Assembly: GCA_903824295.1 (NCBI GenBank)
Contig: CAIJWE010000095.1
Location: forward strand, 1 to 45,323
DNA length: 45,323 nucleotides
Direction: 5' to 3'
Source of the DNA: an uncultured Chlorobiaceae bacterium
GTDB taxonomy: Bacteria; Bacteroidota; Chlorobiia; Chlorobiales; Chlorobiaceae
Positions 1-8,247 of the stretch are shown here, piece after piece; positions within the stretch are counted from its first letter, which is position 1; every line of letters starts with the position of its first letter. The notes beneath the pieces are model-generated. The model was not told the DNA's origin. It worked only from the letters and a program-made list of their open reading frames with translations, and did no database searches. Position numbers and translations under genes: made by a program.

Positions 1-1
1 A

Positions 2-619
2 ACAGATTGCGCAAATGTGGAAGGACTGCTGAGAATTATTCAATCCATCCCCTCGCCTAAAGCAGAGCCATTCAAGCAATGGCTGGCAAAAGTAGGCTAT
101 GAACGCATTCAGGATATGGCTGATCCAGCGCTATCCGTTGATCGCGCCCGCGAGTACTGGCAACAACATGGGAGAAGCGAAAAATGGATACAGCAGCGGA
201 TGATGGGCCAGGAGACCCGCAATAAACTCACCGATTACTGGAAAGAGCATGAAATTTCCAAAGAGGATGAGTATGCCATTCTGACCAATATCATCCATCA
301 GGAGTGGACGGGCGTTTCCATCAAGAAGCATAAGGATATGAAAGGGCTGAAAACCCAGAACCTGCGCGACCACATGAGTGAAGCTGAGCTGATTTTTACT
401 GCGCTGGCCGAACTCTCTACCCGGCAAATTGCCGAAAGTGTTGATGCTACAGGAATGGCAGAGAATGCCGATGCAGGGAAAAAAGGCGGCAAGATTGCCA
501 AAGGTGCACGACTTGAATTGGAACAAAAAACCGGCAAGAGCGTTGTCAGCGGAGAAAACTTTCTTGCGCCATCAAAACCGGCAAGAAAGATTACTGGTGC
601 ACGGGAAGGCGGGGCGTGA
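2..619 (+). CDS. BRO/DinD-type DNA-damage or antirepressor-like protein, C-terminal part (5' end outside window)
   Basis: The frame is open from the first bases of the window (codons from position 2), so the GTG at 17 is an internal valine and the true start lies upstream. The remaining ~205 residues match the region behind the BRO-N domain in DinD-like/antirepressor proteins: 'IQSIPSPKAEPFKQWLAKVG' near the beginning, then a middle block (GVSIKKHKDMKGLKTQNLRDHM), then a basic tail with 'GKKGGKIAKGARLELE' and 'GKSVVSGENFL'. Family knowledge: such proteins are found on chromosomes and mobile elements, some are SOS-induced, and their biochemical role is poorly defined. The BRO-N domain itself is not visible. 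It is followed after 16 bp by the small DUF2442 gene. I am confident of the family and not of a specific function. Confidence 0.8.
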   Translation, partial: TDCANVEGLLRIIQSIPSPKAEPFKQWLAKVGYERIQDMADPALSVDRAREYWQQHGRSEKWIQQRMMGQETRNKLTDYWKEHEISKEDEYAILTNIIHQEWTGVSIKKHKDMKGLKTQNLRDHMSEAELIFTALAELSTRQIAESVDATGMAENADAGKKGGKIAKGARLELEQKTGKSVVSGENFLAPSKPARKITGAREGGA

Positions 620-635
620 GCTTGTGTAAAACATT

Positions 636-893
636 ATGAAATGTATTTCAATTGTAGAGGCAAAGTATGTTAAGGATTATCAGATATTTCTGAAATTCAA
701 TACTGGTGAAACCGGCGAGGTTGATTTTCGTGATCTTGTTTATAAATATCCAATTGCGGAGCCGTTGCGGAACCCTGAAGCGTTTTCACAGTTTTATCTT
801 GATTCCTGGCCAACGCTGGCATGGGATTGCGGTTTTGATGCAGTTCATCCAAGGTTTCCCCTTGTGTGTGTGCGCCCTGGAATCCAGGGATGA
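636..893 (+). CDS. DUF2442-type small protein, C-terminus atypical
   Basis: An 85-aa protein. The first ~65 residues fit DUF2442: 'VKDYQIFLKFNTGETGEVDF', then a 'PL..PE.F.Q' block, then 'SWPTLAWDCGFDA'. In this family the last part usually reads like a DIAPE-LY motif. Here it runs into 'VHPRFPLVCVRPGIQG', which looks unrelated, so the 3' end may have been replaced or frameshifted. DUF2442 proteins often sit beside a DUF4160 partner in putative toxin-antitoxin pairs. No such partner is visible here. Function is not known. Confidence 0.6.
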   Translation: MKCISIVEAKYVKDYQIFLKFNTGETGEVDFRDLVYKYPIAEPLRNPEAFSQFYLDSWPTLAWDCGFDAVHPRFPLVCVRPGIQG

Positions 894-1683
894 ATCCTGT
901 AAAAAGACCAGTCTCTGTACAGCGATCAACAATGGCTGTGTAATTTCTCATTTTAAGCAGTCTCCTGTGCCTGTAAATTAGAAGTGACAAGCCGCGTTTT
1001 CCCAGCGGGCTGACTTGGCAACATTTTCCTTTCCTCGAGGTAAATAATTGATACTGATTTTCAAATGAACACAAGCTGACAAGATTGCAATCTATCGATT
1101 CAACAATCTTACAATATATCAAGTTTACAAGCTAACAAAACAACAAGACAGCAAGCAACCGGACAGGGAGAGAGATTGACGTTTGATGGATATGCAGTAT
1201 ATATTCGCGGTTCAGCCTGTTGATCTTTTGAATACTCCAAAATCGTATGGGGACGGAGGCTTCGTTATTCTTATTTACTTTACATAATAAATGTTTTTAA
1301 GAACAAACACTTGTTTAAAAAAGCAATCGTTTACACTTGATTTTTACGCAAACAGTAATATGGCAGTTCTTGTTGATTCCCTTGCTGTCGAGTTTTTTGG
1401 GCCGATTGTTCAAGCGCAGGGGAGAGTAGGCAAAGTGTTTGATGACCTGTAATTGTTTGCTATACTGCAAAAGCAGGTTGTTCGTAGAGACGTACCAAAA
1501 CGGCTTGTACGGTATGATCTTGCAAGAACATGAAGGGCGGTTGATCCATAAATCACCGTTAATTCAGGAAATGGAACCATGAATAACTTTCGGCTACCTT
1601 CAGGTGAGGGGATCTTCTTGAAATGCCTGAAGCCGTTTGAAGGTTGATGAGTTTTATGTAAAATCGTGATATAAGTATACCTC
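894..1683. other. 790-bp intergenic region, no gene recognised
   Basis: No reading frame here has a recognisable domain or a plausible start site, and no tRNA-like fold was seen. The stretch is AT-rich around 1255-1380. It holds one 7-bp inverted repeat, CTTCAGG at 1598-1604 with CCTGAAG at 1626-1632 (21-nt loop), about 50 bp before recC. The 91-codon frame on the minus strand at 1410-1685 runs over the recC start and shows no domain. No convincing promoter for recC was found: a TATAAG at 1670-1675 lies 20 nt behind TTGATG, which is too far apart. Confidence 0.5.
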
Positions 1684-4600
1684 ATGCCGCTTAACCTCTA
1701 CACCAGCAACCGGATGGAAATTCTGGTTACGACCCTCGCCACGGTGCTCCAGAGGCCGCTCGTCTCAGCCTTTACCAAGGAGGTGATTGTGGTGCAGAGT
1801 CGGGGGATGCAGCGGTGGCTTTCGATGGAGCTGGCTTCGCATTTCGGCGTATTGGCCAACGGGTACTATCCATTTCCCAATGCGATGGTGCAGGAGTTGT
1901 TCTGCAAAATCTTGCGCGATATGCCCGAGAGCTCTGCTTTTGCGCCGGAGGTGATGGGGTGGAAGATTATGCGCCTGTTGCCGGAGCTGCTCCAGAGTGA
2001 GCCGTTTGGCACTTTGCGCCACTATCTGGCCGATGATCCTGACAAGCTCAAGCACTTTCAGTTGTCCGAAAAAATTGCTGATACCTTCGACCAGTACACG
2101 CTCTTTCGTCCGGAGATGCTGCTTGGCTGGGAGGCGGGAGAGCAGCAGCCGTCGGAAGAGGAGTGGCAGTCAATCCTCTGGCGAAAGCTTGCCGAGGGAA
2201 GCGGTGCGCACCGGGGGCGGTTGAAGGAGCTCTTTTGCCGGCAGTTGAGCCCATGGTCACCGGGAGTGGAGGATATTCCCGAGCGTATTACCCTTTTCGG
2301 GATCTCATGCCTCCCGAAGTTCCATCTTGATGTGCTCTCGGTTGTGGCGAAGGTGACGGAGGTAAACCTCTTTATCCTAAGCCCGACCCGTGAGTACTGG
2401 GGCGATATTCTCTCCAAAAAGGCAAGTGCACGGCTGTCGGAGGAGGAGCGTGCCCTGCGCACTGAGGGGAACCCGCTGTTGGCCTCTCTTGGCCGGATTG
2501 GCCGCGATTTTTCCGACATGGTTATCGACTTGAGCGACAGCGCTTTTCATCAGGAGGAGTGCTATGATGATCCGGGGGAGGAGTGCCTGCTTCATGCTTT
2601 GCAGTCCGATATTTTGAACCTCTCGGGCACGGGCGACGAGGAGGAGGAGTTGCGCCCGCTTGAGCGTGATGACCGCTCGGTCAGGATTCACTCCTGCCAC
2701 AGTCCGCTTCGTGAAATTGAGGTGCTTTACGACAACATTCTTGCTATGCTTGAGGAGTATTCCGATCTGAGCCAGCGTGACATTGTGGTGATGACGCCGG
2801 ATATTGAAATTTATTCTCCCTACATCTCCAGCGTTTTCGGGGCGGGGAGTGCCGGAGGAGATGGCGGTGTGGCGCTGCACTACTCCATTGCCGACCGACG
2901 GATGATGAACGAGGGGGAGATTGCTTCGGCGGTGCTGAAGTTGCTGGCTTTGCCGGGTAGCCGTCTTACTGCCTCCGAGTTGTTTGACCTGCTCTCTTCA
3001 CCGCCGGTGAGCCATCGTTTTTTGCTCGATCCGGATGAGCTTGAGCTGATTCGTGGCTGGATTGAAAAGAGCGGGATTCGCTGGGGAATGGATGAGGATG
3101 ACCGCACCGCGCGGGGCCTTCCAGCCTATCGCGACAATTCCTGGAGGGCGGGGCTCGACCGGCTGCTGCTTGGTTATGCGATGCCGGACGAGAATCAGCT
3201 CTTTAACGGCATTCTGCCCTACGACGATATGTCGGGCTCTGATGCCGAAACGCTTGGTAAATTTGCCGAGTTTGTTGAGGGTGTTGACCGCTTTGTTGAG
3301 AGTTTCGGGCTCTCCCGTACGCTTGAAGAGTGGCGCATAGAGTTTCAGTCGCTGCTGGCCGATTTTATTACCCCTTCCGACAACTCCGAGCGGGAGTTTG
3401 CCGCTATTACGGCACTTGCCGAGGAGCTTGGAAACGCGTCTGATGCGGCGGAGTTTACCGATGCGGTGACGCCTGCGGTGATGCTCTCCTGGCTAAGGGC
3501 CCGACTTGAGCAGCAGGAGCAGGGGCTTGGCTTTATGACGGGCGGGATCACCTTTTGCGCCATGCTGCCCATGCGGAGCATCCCTTTCCGGGTTGTAGTG
3601 CTGATTGGTATGAACGACAACGCCTTTCCCCGCCAGAGTCGCGCCCCTGGCTTTGACCTCATTGCCCGTGAACCGCAGAAGGGTGACCGCTCACTGCGCA
3701 ACGAAGACCGTTACCTCTTTCTTGAGTCGATCCTCTCGGCACGCGATCTGCTCTACATCAGTTATGTCGGCCAGAGCATCCGCGACAACAGCGAGCTGCC
3801 GCCATCGGTGCTGGTCAGCGAACTGCTTGACGCGGTGCGTCGGGGCTTCTCGCTGCCCGATGGCGTTTCGGTGGAGGAACTTCTGGTGGTGCGCCGCCGC
3901 CTGCAAGCATTCAATCGCGACTATTTTACTGCAAGCTCTCCGCTTTTCAGTTACTCGGCGGAGAACTACCGGGCACTGGTTGAAAAGGAGAGCGCTACGG
4001 CCCATTCCCGCCCCTTTATGCATGCCCCTCTTGCGGAACCACCTGAGGAGTTAAAAACTGTTTCGCTCGCTCGGCTCGTGCGCTTTTACGATAATCCGTC
4101 GGGATTTTTTCTTGAACAGCGCCTCGGCATCCGGCTTGAAGGCAGTGCGGAGCCGCTGGAGGATCGGGAGCCCTTTGCGGTTGAGGGGCTTGAGCTGTAC
4201 AGCCTGAAGCAGGAGCTGCTTGAGGTGGTGCTTGGAGGGGGGAAGAGCCGCGATCTGCTCCCGCTTTTCCGGAGCCGGGGGATGCTTCCTCCAGCGCGTC
4301 ATGGTGAGCAGCTTTTCACCAGAATCCTTGGTGAGGTCGAGGAGTTTGCCGCCACGGTGCAGGAGAGCATCGGCGGCATCGTGGCGCTTGAACCGCTTGA
4401 GGTCGATCTGCCGCTTGGTGCCTTTCGTCTTACCGGACGGCTTGAGCGCCTCTGGCCACACTCCTTGCTGCACTACCGCTACGCCCGGCTGAAGATGAAA
4501 GACCTTATGAGGAGCTGGATTGAGCATCTCGTGCTGAATACGATAAACCAGCCGGGCTATCCCATTTGTACCTCTTTGGTGATGGACGACGATATCAGAA

Positions 4601-4887
4601 CGTTTGAACCGGTGGAGGACGCTGCTGCTCTTCTGGAGAAACTCCTTTCTCACTACTGGCAAGGCATGTCAATGCCCCTGCGCTTTTTCCCGCGTTCATC
4701 CTATGCTTTTGCCACAAAGGGGCTTGAGGCCGCCCGCAAGGAGTGGCGTGATGACACCTTTAACAACCGTCCGGGGGAAGGCTCCGACCCGGCAATTCAG
4801 CGCTGCTTTGGCACCACGGAGCCCTTTGATGAGGAGTTCTGTACACTGGCAGTTGAGCTGCTCGGGCCGATGATGGAGGCTTCATGA
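1684..4887 (+). CDS. recC: RecBCD nuclease/helicase, gamma subunit RecC
   Basis: RecC is the non-catalytic, helicase-like subunit of exonuclease V. It splits the duplex and reads Chi sites in the RecBCD complex that repairs double-strand breaks and degrades linear phage DNA. The 1067 residues are close to the ~1120 of E. coli RecC. The N-terminus is characteristic: 'LYTSNRMEILVTTLA', then 'VVQSRGMQRWLSMELASHFG' at about 37-56, a conserved substrate-handling block of the family. Further family-like segments are 'IPFRVVVLIGMNDNAFPRQ' near residue 640 and 'EDRYLFLESILSARDLLYIS' near 680. No Walker A motif is seen, as expected for RecC. The start ATG at 1684 has only a weak ribosome binding site. 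The partner genes recB and recD lie 29 kb downstream at 34257-39572, with the injection-system locus between them. The stop codon overlaps the 3' end of an opposing kinase gene. Confidence 0.93.
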   Translation: MPLNLYTSNRMEILVTTLATVLQRPLVSAFTKEVIVVQSRGMQRWLSMELASHFGVLANGYYPFPNAMVQELFCKILRDMPESSAFAPEVMGWKIMRLLPELLQSEPFGTLRHYLADDPDKLKHFQLSEKIADTFDQYTLFRPEMLLGWEAGEQQPSEEEWQSILWRKLAEGSGAHRGRLKELFCRQLSPWSPGVEDIPERITLFGISCLPKFHLDVLSVVAKVTEVNLFILSPTREYWGDILSKKASARLSEEERALRTEGNPLLASLGRIGRDFSDMVIDLSDSAFHQEECYDDPGEECLLHALQSDILNLSGTGDEEEELRPLERDDRSVRIHSCHSPLREIEVLYDNILAMLEEYSDLSQRDIVVMTPDIEIYSPYISSVFGAGSAGGDGGVALHYSIADRRMMNEGEIASAVLKLLALPGSRLTASELFDLLSSPPVSHRFLLDPDELELIRGWIEKSGIRWGMDEDDRTARGLPAYRDNSWRAGLDRLLLGYAMPDENQLFNGILPYDDMSGSDAETLGKFAEFVEGVDRFVESFGLSRTLEEWRIEFQSLLADFITPSDNSEREFAAITALAEELGNASDAAEFTDAVTPAVMLSWLRARLEQQEQGLGFMTGGITFCAMLPMRSIPFRVVVLIGMNDNAFPRQSRAPGFDLIAREPQKGDRSLRNEDRYLFLESILSARDLLYISYVGQSIRDNSELPPSVLVSELLDAVRRGFSLPDGVSVEELLVVRRRLQAFNRDYFTASSPLFSYSAENYRALVEKESATAHSRPFMHAPLAEPPEELKTVSLARLVRFYDNPSGFFLEQRLGIRLEGSAEPLEDREPFAVEGLELYSLKQELLEVVLGGGKSRDLLPLFRSRGMLPPARHGEQLFTRILGEVEEFAATVQESIGGIVALEPLEVDLPLGAFRLTGRLERLWPHSLLHYRYARLKMKDLMRSWIEHLVLNTINQPGYPICTSLVMDDDIRTFEPVEDAAALLEKLLSHYWQGMSMPLRFFPRSSYAFATKGLEAARKEWRDDTFNNRPGEGSDPAIQRCFGTTEPFDEEFCTLAVELLGPMMEAS

Positions 4888-7044
4888 CGTTCTCTCCAAA
4901 GGGAGTGAAATTGTAAAAACCGTTCCTCCATCCGTCTTGCACTCCGCTGAAATGCTGCCTTGATGTTTGTTGACCATAATGTCGTAGCTGATACTTAACC
5001 CAAGCCCCGTCCCTTGACCAACATCCTTTGTTGTAAAGAATGGTTCAAAAATCCGGTTCTTCACCTCTTCAGTCATGCCCGGCCCGTCATCAGTAACGGT
5101 GCAGAAAACACGCTCATCGGTTGCCCAGGTTTTGATTGCTATAGTACCCGGAGAGATTCTGTTTTGTGATTTGATGGCTTGGGCGCTGTTGAAGATCAGG
5201 TTCAGAAACACCTGACTGATCATCGGCAAATTACACATGACCGGTGGCAACTTACCAAGATCCAAGTCAATAGTGGCTACATCGCGATAGACGCTCTTGG
5301 CTATGAGGAGCGAATCATTGACCGCCTTGTTGATATCAGATGGGCTTAAACCGCCCGTTTCGTTTTTGACGGTGTAGTTGCGCATGCTTCGGGTAATGTT
5401 CATGATGCGCTCTAACCCATGCCTTGTGATTTCAAGAGTTTTGGGGATGTTGTCGAGCAAATAATCAATATCGAGTCCCTGTTCTTTTTTACGGAGTTGC
5501 AGAACATCTTCAGCATCAGCACTTCCTGCAATGTATTTGTCAATGATCTCACGGTATTGATCCACCATTTCCTGCAGATCATTGAAATCATTCAACAGGT
5601 TAAATTCATTGATGGTGATGAAATTGAGCGGGTTGTTTATTTCATGGGCAATCCCTGACGCAAGCTGCCCGATCATCTCCATTTTTGATGCTTGCTGTAA
5701 CTGCGCAGCAAGTTTTTTGTTTTCTTTTTCGGCTTTCTTTTTGGCAACAATATCCCAAACGTGATTGGCTATGATCTCTAACCACTCAATATCTTTGTCA
5801 ACATACTCCATTTTTTTGTTGCCGACTCCCATAATTGCCACTATTTTTCCGTCACGGTTGACCGGAATAACCAGCTCGCGCTTGATTGCAACATGACCTT
5901 CCAGCATTCCATTCCAATGCTCAAGTGATGCATAATCATTATGGATAATTGGCTTTTTAAACCGTACAGCATCCCCCCATATCCCGGCCTTGTCCAGCGG
6001 GTAGTGCAGGCACGTTTCTTCAGTCTTGCATATATGCTCAAGGGTATTGGTTGATACGGTCTGGAGCAGCATGCTGTGTTGATCTTCAGCAACAAAAAAG
6101 GCAAACCCGATTGAACTTTCTGTTATTTTTTCAGCCTCATCAAGGGTTGCTGTCAACAGTTCCTCTGTAGAATGACAGTCAGCCATCTGGAGGATACGCA
6201 AGCGGAATGCGTTCACCTGTTCATACAGCTTTTGATCCGTGACATCATGAATGATAGCCGTGATGAGGTCACGATCCTTTATCCTGATCTTCTTACCTAA
6301 GAGCTCAACATGACGGACGGAACCATCAGCCCTTCTATGGAAGAACAACACCTGCTTTTGCTTGAGGTCGTTCCATTTTGCCATCTCTCTTTCAATAGCT
6401 TCCGGAGGGAGGGTATTAATCTGCCGAATATTCATCCGGCGCAGTTCGTCAATTGACCAGCCATAAAAATCGGTTGCTGCTTGATTTGCATCAATAATAT
6501 CTCCTGTGGCATCATAGATGAACATAATGGAGGAGTGTTCTTCAAACAGGGAGCGGAAGCGCTCCTCGCTCTGTCGTAATGCCTCTTCAGCCAGCTTTCT
6601 TTTGCTGATATCCTCAATGATGGAAACCACAATGCCTTTTTCCGGGCTGAAGACGTTGTTGTCGAACCATTTGCCCAAAACGTCAATGTAATACTCGAAG
6701 TGATCCGTGATTCCGGTTTCTGCAACCTTGAGAAGCCTTTTAAAAAACTCGGGGTTCGATTCGGCAATTCCGGGAAAAACCTCTGTAAGCTTTCGTCCTG
6801 TTGCATCTTGTATGCCCGTGAGTTTCTCCCACGTCACATTGACCTCCTCGTGCATCAGATCAACCGGACGCCCCTGCTCATAAAGAACACGGCAATAGAC
6901 ATAACCGTTTGGAATAGAGTTCAGGATAGTCCGGTAGCGATGATTCAGTAGATTCTCTCTACCCTGATCTGGTCTGTGGCCCGACTGGCAGGCATCAGAT
7001 TGATGAATGATGTTGTCTGTTGGCATGGGAGCAAAGAGTTGCAT
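4882..7044 (-). CDS. PAS-PAS-GAF sensor histidine kinase
   Basis: A 720-aa sensor kinase without clear membrane segments, so probably cytoplasmic. Domain order: PAS at ~35-155 (ending 'VVSIIEDISKRKLAEEALRQ'), a second PAS at ~160-275 ('DIIDANQAATDFYGWS'; ends 'AIIHDVTDQ'), GAF at ~290-440, a coiled linker, HisKA with 'GQLASGIAHEINNPLNF' (predicted phospho-acceptor His467), and HATPase_c with N-box 'NLIFNSAQAI', 'DDGPGMTEE' and 'GQGTGLGLSISY' near 675-687. All catalytic motifs are intact. No response regulator lies beside it, so its target is unknown. It points away from the injection-system operon and shares the 7045-7620 intergenic region with it. Its 3' end overlaps the recC stop by 6 bp. 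The start is uncertain: ATG at 7044 or at 7026, neither with a good ribosome binding site. It is clearly related to the interrupted kinase at 43902. Confidence 0.92.
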   Translation of the reverse strand: MQLFAPMPTDNIIHQSDACQSGHRPDQGRENLLNHRYRTILNSIPNGYVYCRVLYEQGRPVDLMHEEVNVTWEKLTGIQDATGRKLTEVFPGIAESNPEFFKRLLKVAETGITDHFEYYIDVLGKWFDNNVFSPEKGIVVSIIEDISKRKLAEEALRQSEERFRSLFEEHSSIMFIYDATGDIIDANQAATDFYGWSIDELRRMNIRQINTLPPEAIEREMAKWNDLKQKQVLFFHRRADGSVRHVELLGKKIRIKDRDLITAIIHDVTDQKLYEQVNAFRLRILQMADCHSTEELLTATLDEAEKITESSIGFAFFVAEDQHSMLLQTVSTNTLEHICKTEETCLHYPLDKAGIWGDAVRFKKPIIHNDYASLEHWNGMLEGHVAIKRELVIPVNRDGKIVAIMGVGNKKMEYVDKDIEWLEIIANHVWDIVAKKKAEKENKKLAAQLQQASKMEMIGQLASGIAHEINNPLNFITINEFNLLNDFNDLQEMVDQYREIIDKYIAGSADAEDVLQLRKKEQGLDIDYLLDNIPKTLEITRHGLERIMNITRSMRNYTVKNETGGLSPSDINKAVNDSLLIAKSVYRDVATIDLDLGKLPPVMCNLPMISQVFLNLIFNSAQAIKSQNRISPGTIAIKTWATDERVFCTVTDDGPGMTEEVKNRIFEPFFTTKDVGQGTGLGLSISYDIMVNKHQGSISAECKTDGGTVFTISLPLERTS

Positions 7045-7285
7045 GCAATTTTAACTCTGATAGTATAACCTGCTTTTTTGTCAAATGCGCACTCTTTTGT
7101 AACGCCGCTTCGCAGGCCTCATACTCACCCAGATGGAGGCGCATCAGGCTTTTCCAGAGTTTGCCGCAAATATACGTATTGCTTCTTACTGAAATCTTTA
7201 GTTAAAACCGCATCAGGGCACTCCACTGCGCCAAGCCGGAATCTTTATTTAGGAGCGAAAATGTAAAGAAAATTGCGTGTACTAT

Positions 7286-7313
7286 TTGAAATACATGTAA
7301 ATTATAGTATAAT
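7286..7313 (+). promoter_or_regulatory. Candidate sigma70-type promoter P1 upstream of eCIS operon
   Basis: TTGAAA at 7286-7291, a 16-nt spacer, and a consensus TATAAT at 7308-7313, in AT-rich sequence. It lies about 300 bp before the first gene and would give a long leader. It could instead drive an unannotated leader RNA. Confidence 0.35.
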
Positions 7314-7425
7314 TACCGTGCGTTGATTGCTTTTTTCCCACTCCATCCCTGTACTGAGTTTCCGTAAGCGCAAATTTTGTCAGTATTTGTTTTTCAGTTA
7401 CGTCATTTTTTACCGGTTTTCGTGA

Positions 7426-7455
7426 TTGACTGTAGACGGCATCCACTTCTATTAT
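7426..7455 (+). promoter_or_regulatory. Candidate sigma70-type promoter P2 upstream of eCIS operon
   Basis: TTGACT at 7426-7431, an 18-nt spacer, and TATTAT at 7450-7455. The predicted start near 7462 leaves a leader of about 160 nt before the ATG at 7621. It is closer to the operon than P1 and has a near-consensus -35 box. Both are sequence matches only. Confidence 0.4.
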
Positions 7456-7620
7456 AGGCTTTAAGAGTACCTGTGTACTATTCTTTTTCGCATGTCGGTC
7501 ATTGCAGTGGGTTGTACCTGTCCACTCCTACTGGTTCTTGTGTATACCCGAATAAGTCGGGGTCCTCGGTGATTTTTTGAACTACGCCATAAATAGTTGA
7601 GCTAAACCTTCAGGTCAGCC

Positions 7621-8247
7621 ATGATATCGCACGCGTTAACAATCGTGATAAACGAGTTGAACAAGCATCTTGTCGATGATTACAAGTCGAGTGAGACGGT
7701 TGCCAGGTTGGGAAATCTGGCAGATGGGTTTTCCAATAGTGTCGTGATGTCAAGAAAAGATCTCTATTTTTCAGTGGTTAATCTCAAAGAGGAGAAGACA
7801 CTGAAGAATCTTCCGAATTATGTCCGCAATGACGTCACGCTCAAGGCGTTATATGAAAACCCTCCTGTTTTTCTGAATTTCCAGATTTTAGTCACGGCTC
7901 CTCATGAAACGTACTCTCTTGGTTTGTCGTTGCTCTCGAGAGTGATCCGCTTTTTTCAGTATAAAAATGTTTTTACGCAGGACAATGTTCATCCCGACTC
8001 GATAACAACCAGCCCGCCAACGAATTCGCTTGATCAGTTAGAAGAGTTCAAGTTGATATTTGACTTGTATTCTGCTTCTATGGAGGAGGTTAACCACCTT
8101 TGGGGCACCCTTGGAGGAAAGCAGTATCCGTTTGTGATCTACTGGATGCGTATGCTTGACCTGAAGTTTAAGGCCGTGCCACAAGAGAGCTCGCTTATTT
8201 CAGATGTGGTTACTGATTTTCGTCACAAACCCTCATCCTCGATATGA
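7621..8247 (+). CDS. eCIS tail-terminator/cap protein, Pvc16/Afp16-like (DUF4255)
   Basis: A 208-aa DUF4255 protein. Afp16/Pvc16-type proteins end the tube and sheath at the distal end of the particle and are needed for stable particles of defined length. Visible family features are the start 'MISHALTIVINELNKHL' (the usual '..I..v...L...L' helix) and a central 'LNFQILVTAPHETYSLGLSL' strand-helix block at ~95-115. The C-terminal third has 'LDQLEEFKLIFDLYSASMEE', then 'LWGTLGGKQYPFVIYWMRML', the family signature describing tail-length subunit contacts. This is the first gene of the operon, which is typical for Bacteroidota/Chlorobiota eCIS but not for Afp. Its stop overlaps the next start (ATGA at 8244-8247), suggesting translational coupling. 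Confidence 0.9.
   Translation: MISHALTIVINELNKHLVDDYKSSETVARLGNLADGFSNSVVMSRKDLYFSVVNLKEEKTLKNLPNYVRNDVTLKALYENPPVFLNFQILVTAPHETYSLGLSLLSRVIRFFQYKNVFTQDNVHPDSITTSPPTNSLDQLEEFKLIFDLYSASMEEVNHLWGTLGGKQYPFVIYWMRMLDLKFKAVPQESSLISDVVTDFRHKPSSSI

Larger units (their letters stand above)
7045..7620. other. 576-bp divergent intergenic region upstream of the eCIS operon
   Basis: It separates the kinase (minus strand) from the first injection-system gene (plus strand). Apart from the two promoter candidates listed separately, it contains a small hairpin at 7547-7561 (CCCGA, loop ATAAG, TCGGG) about 60 bp before the first start codon. No protein-coding frame with a domain was found. This is the only long untranslated stretch next to the locus, so most transcriptional control of the system probably acts here (inference). 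Confidence 0.5.

Noticed and set aside
697-1122. 141-codon frame on the minus strand
   Set aside because: It overlaps the DUF2442 gene in antisense, and no domain was recognised in its translation.
1644-1675. recC promoter (TTGATG / TATAAG)
   Set aside because: A 20-nt spacer and only 8 nt between the -10 box and the start codon make it unconvincing.
1410-1685. 91-codon frame on the minus strand before recC
   Set aside because: It runs over the recC start codon, has no domain and no convincing start signal.
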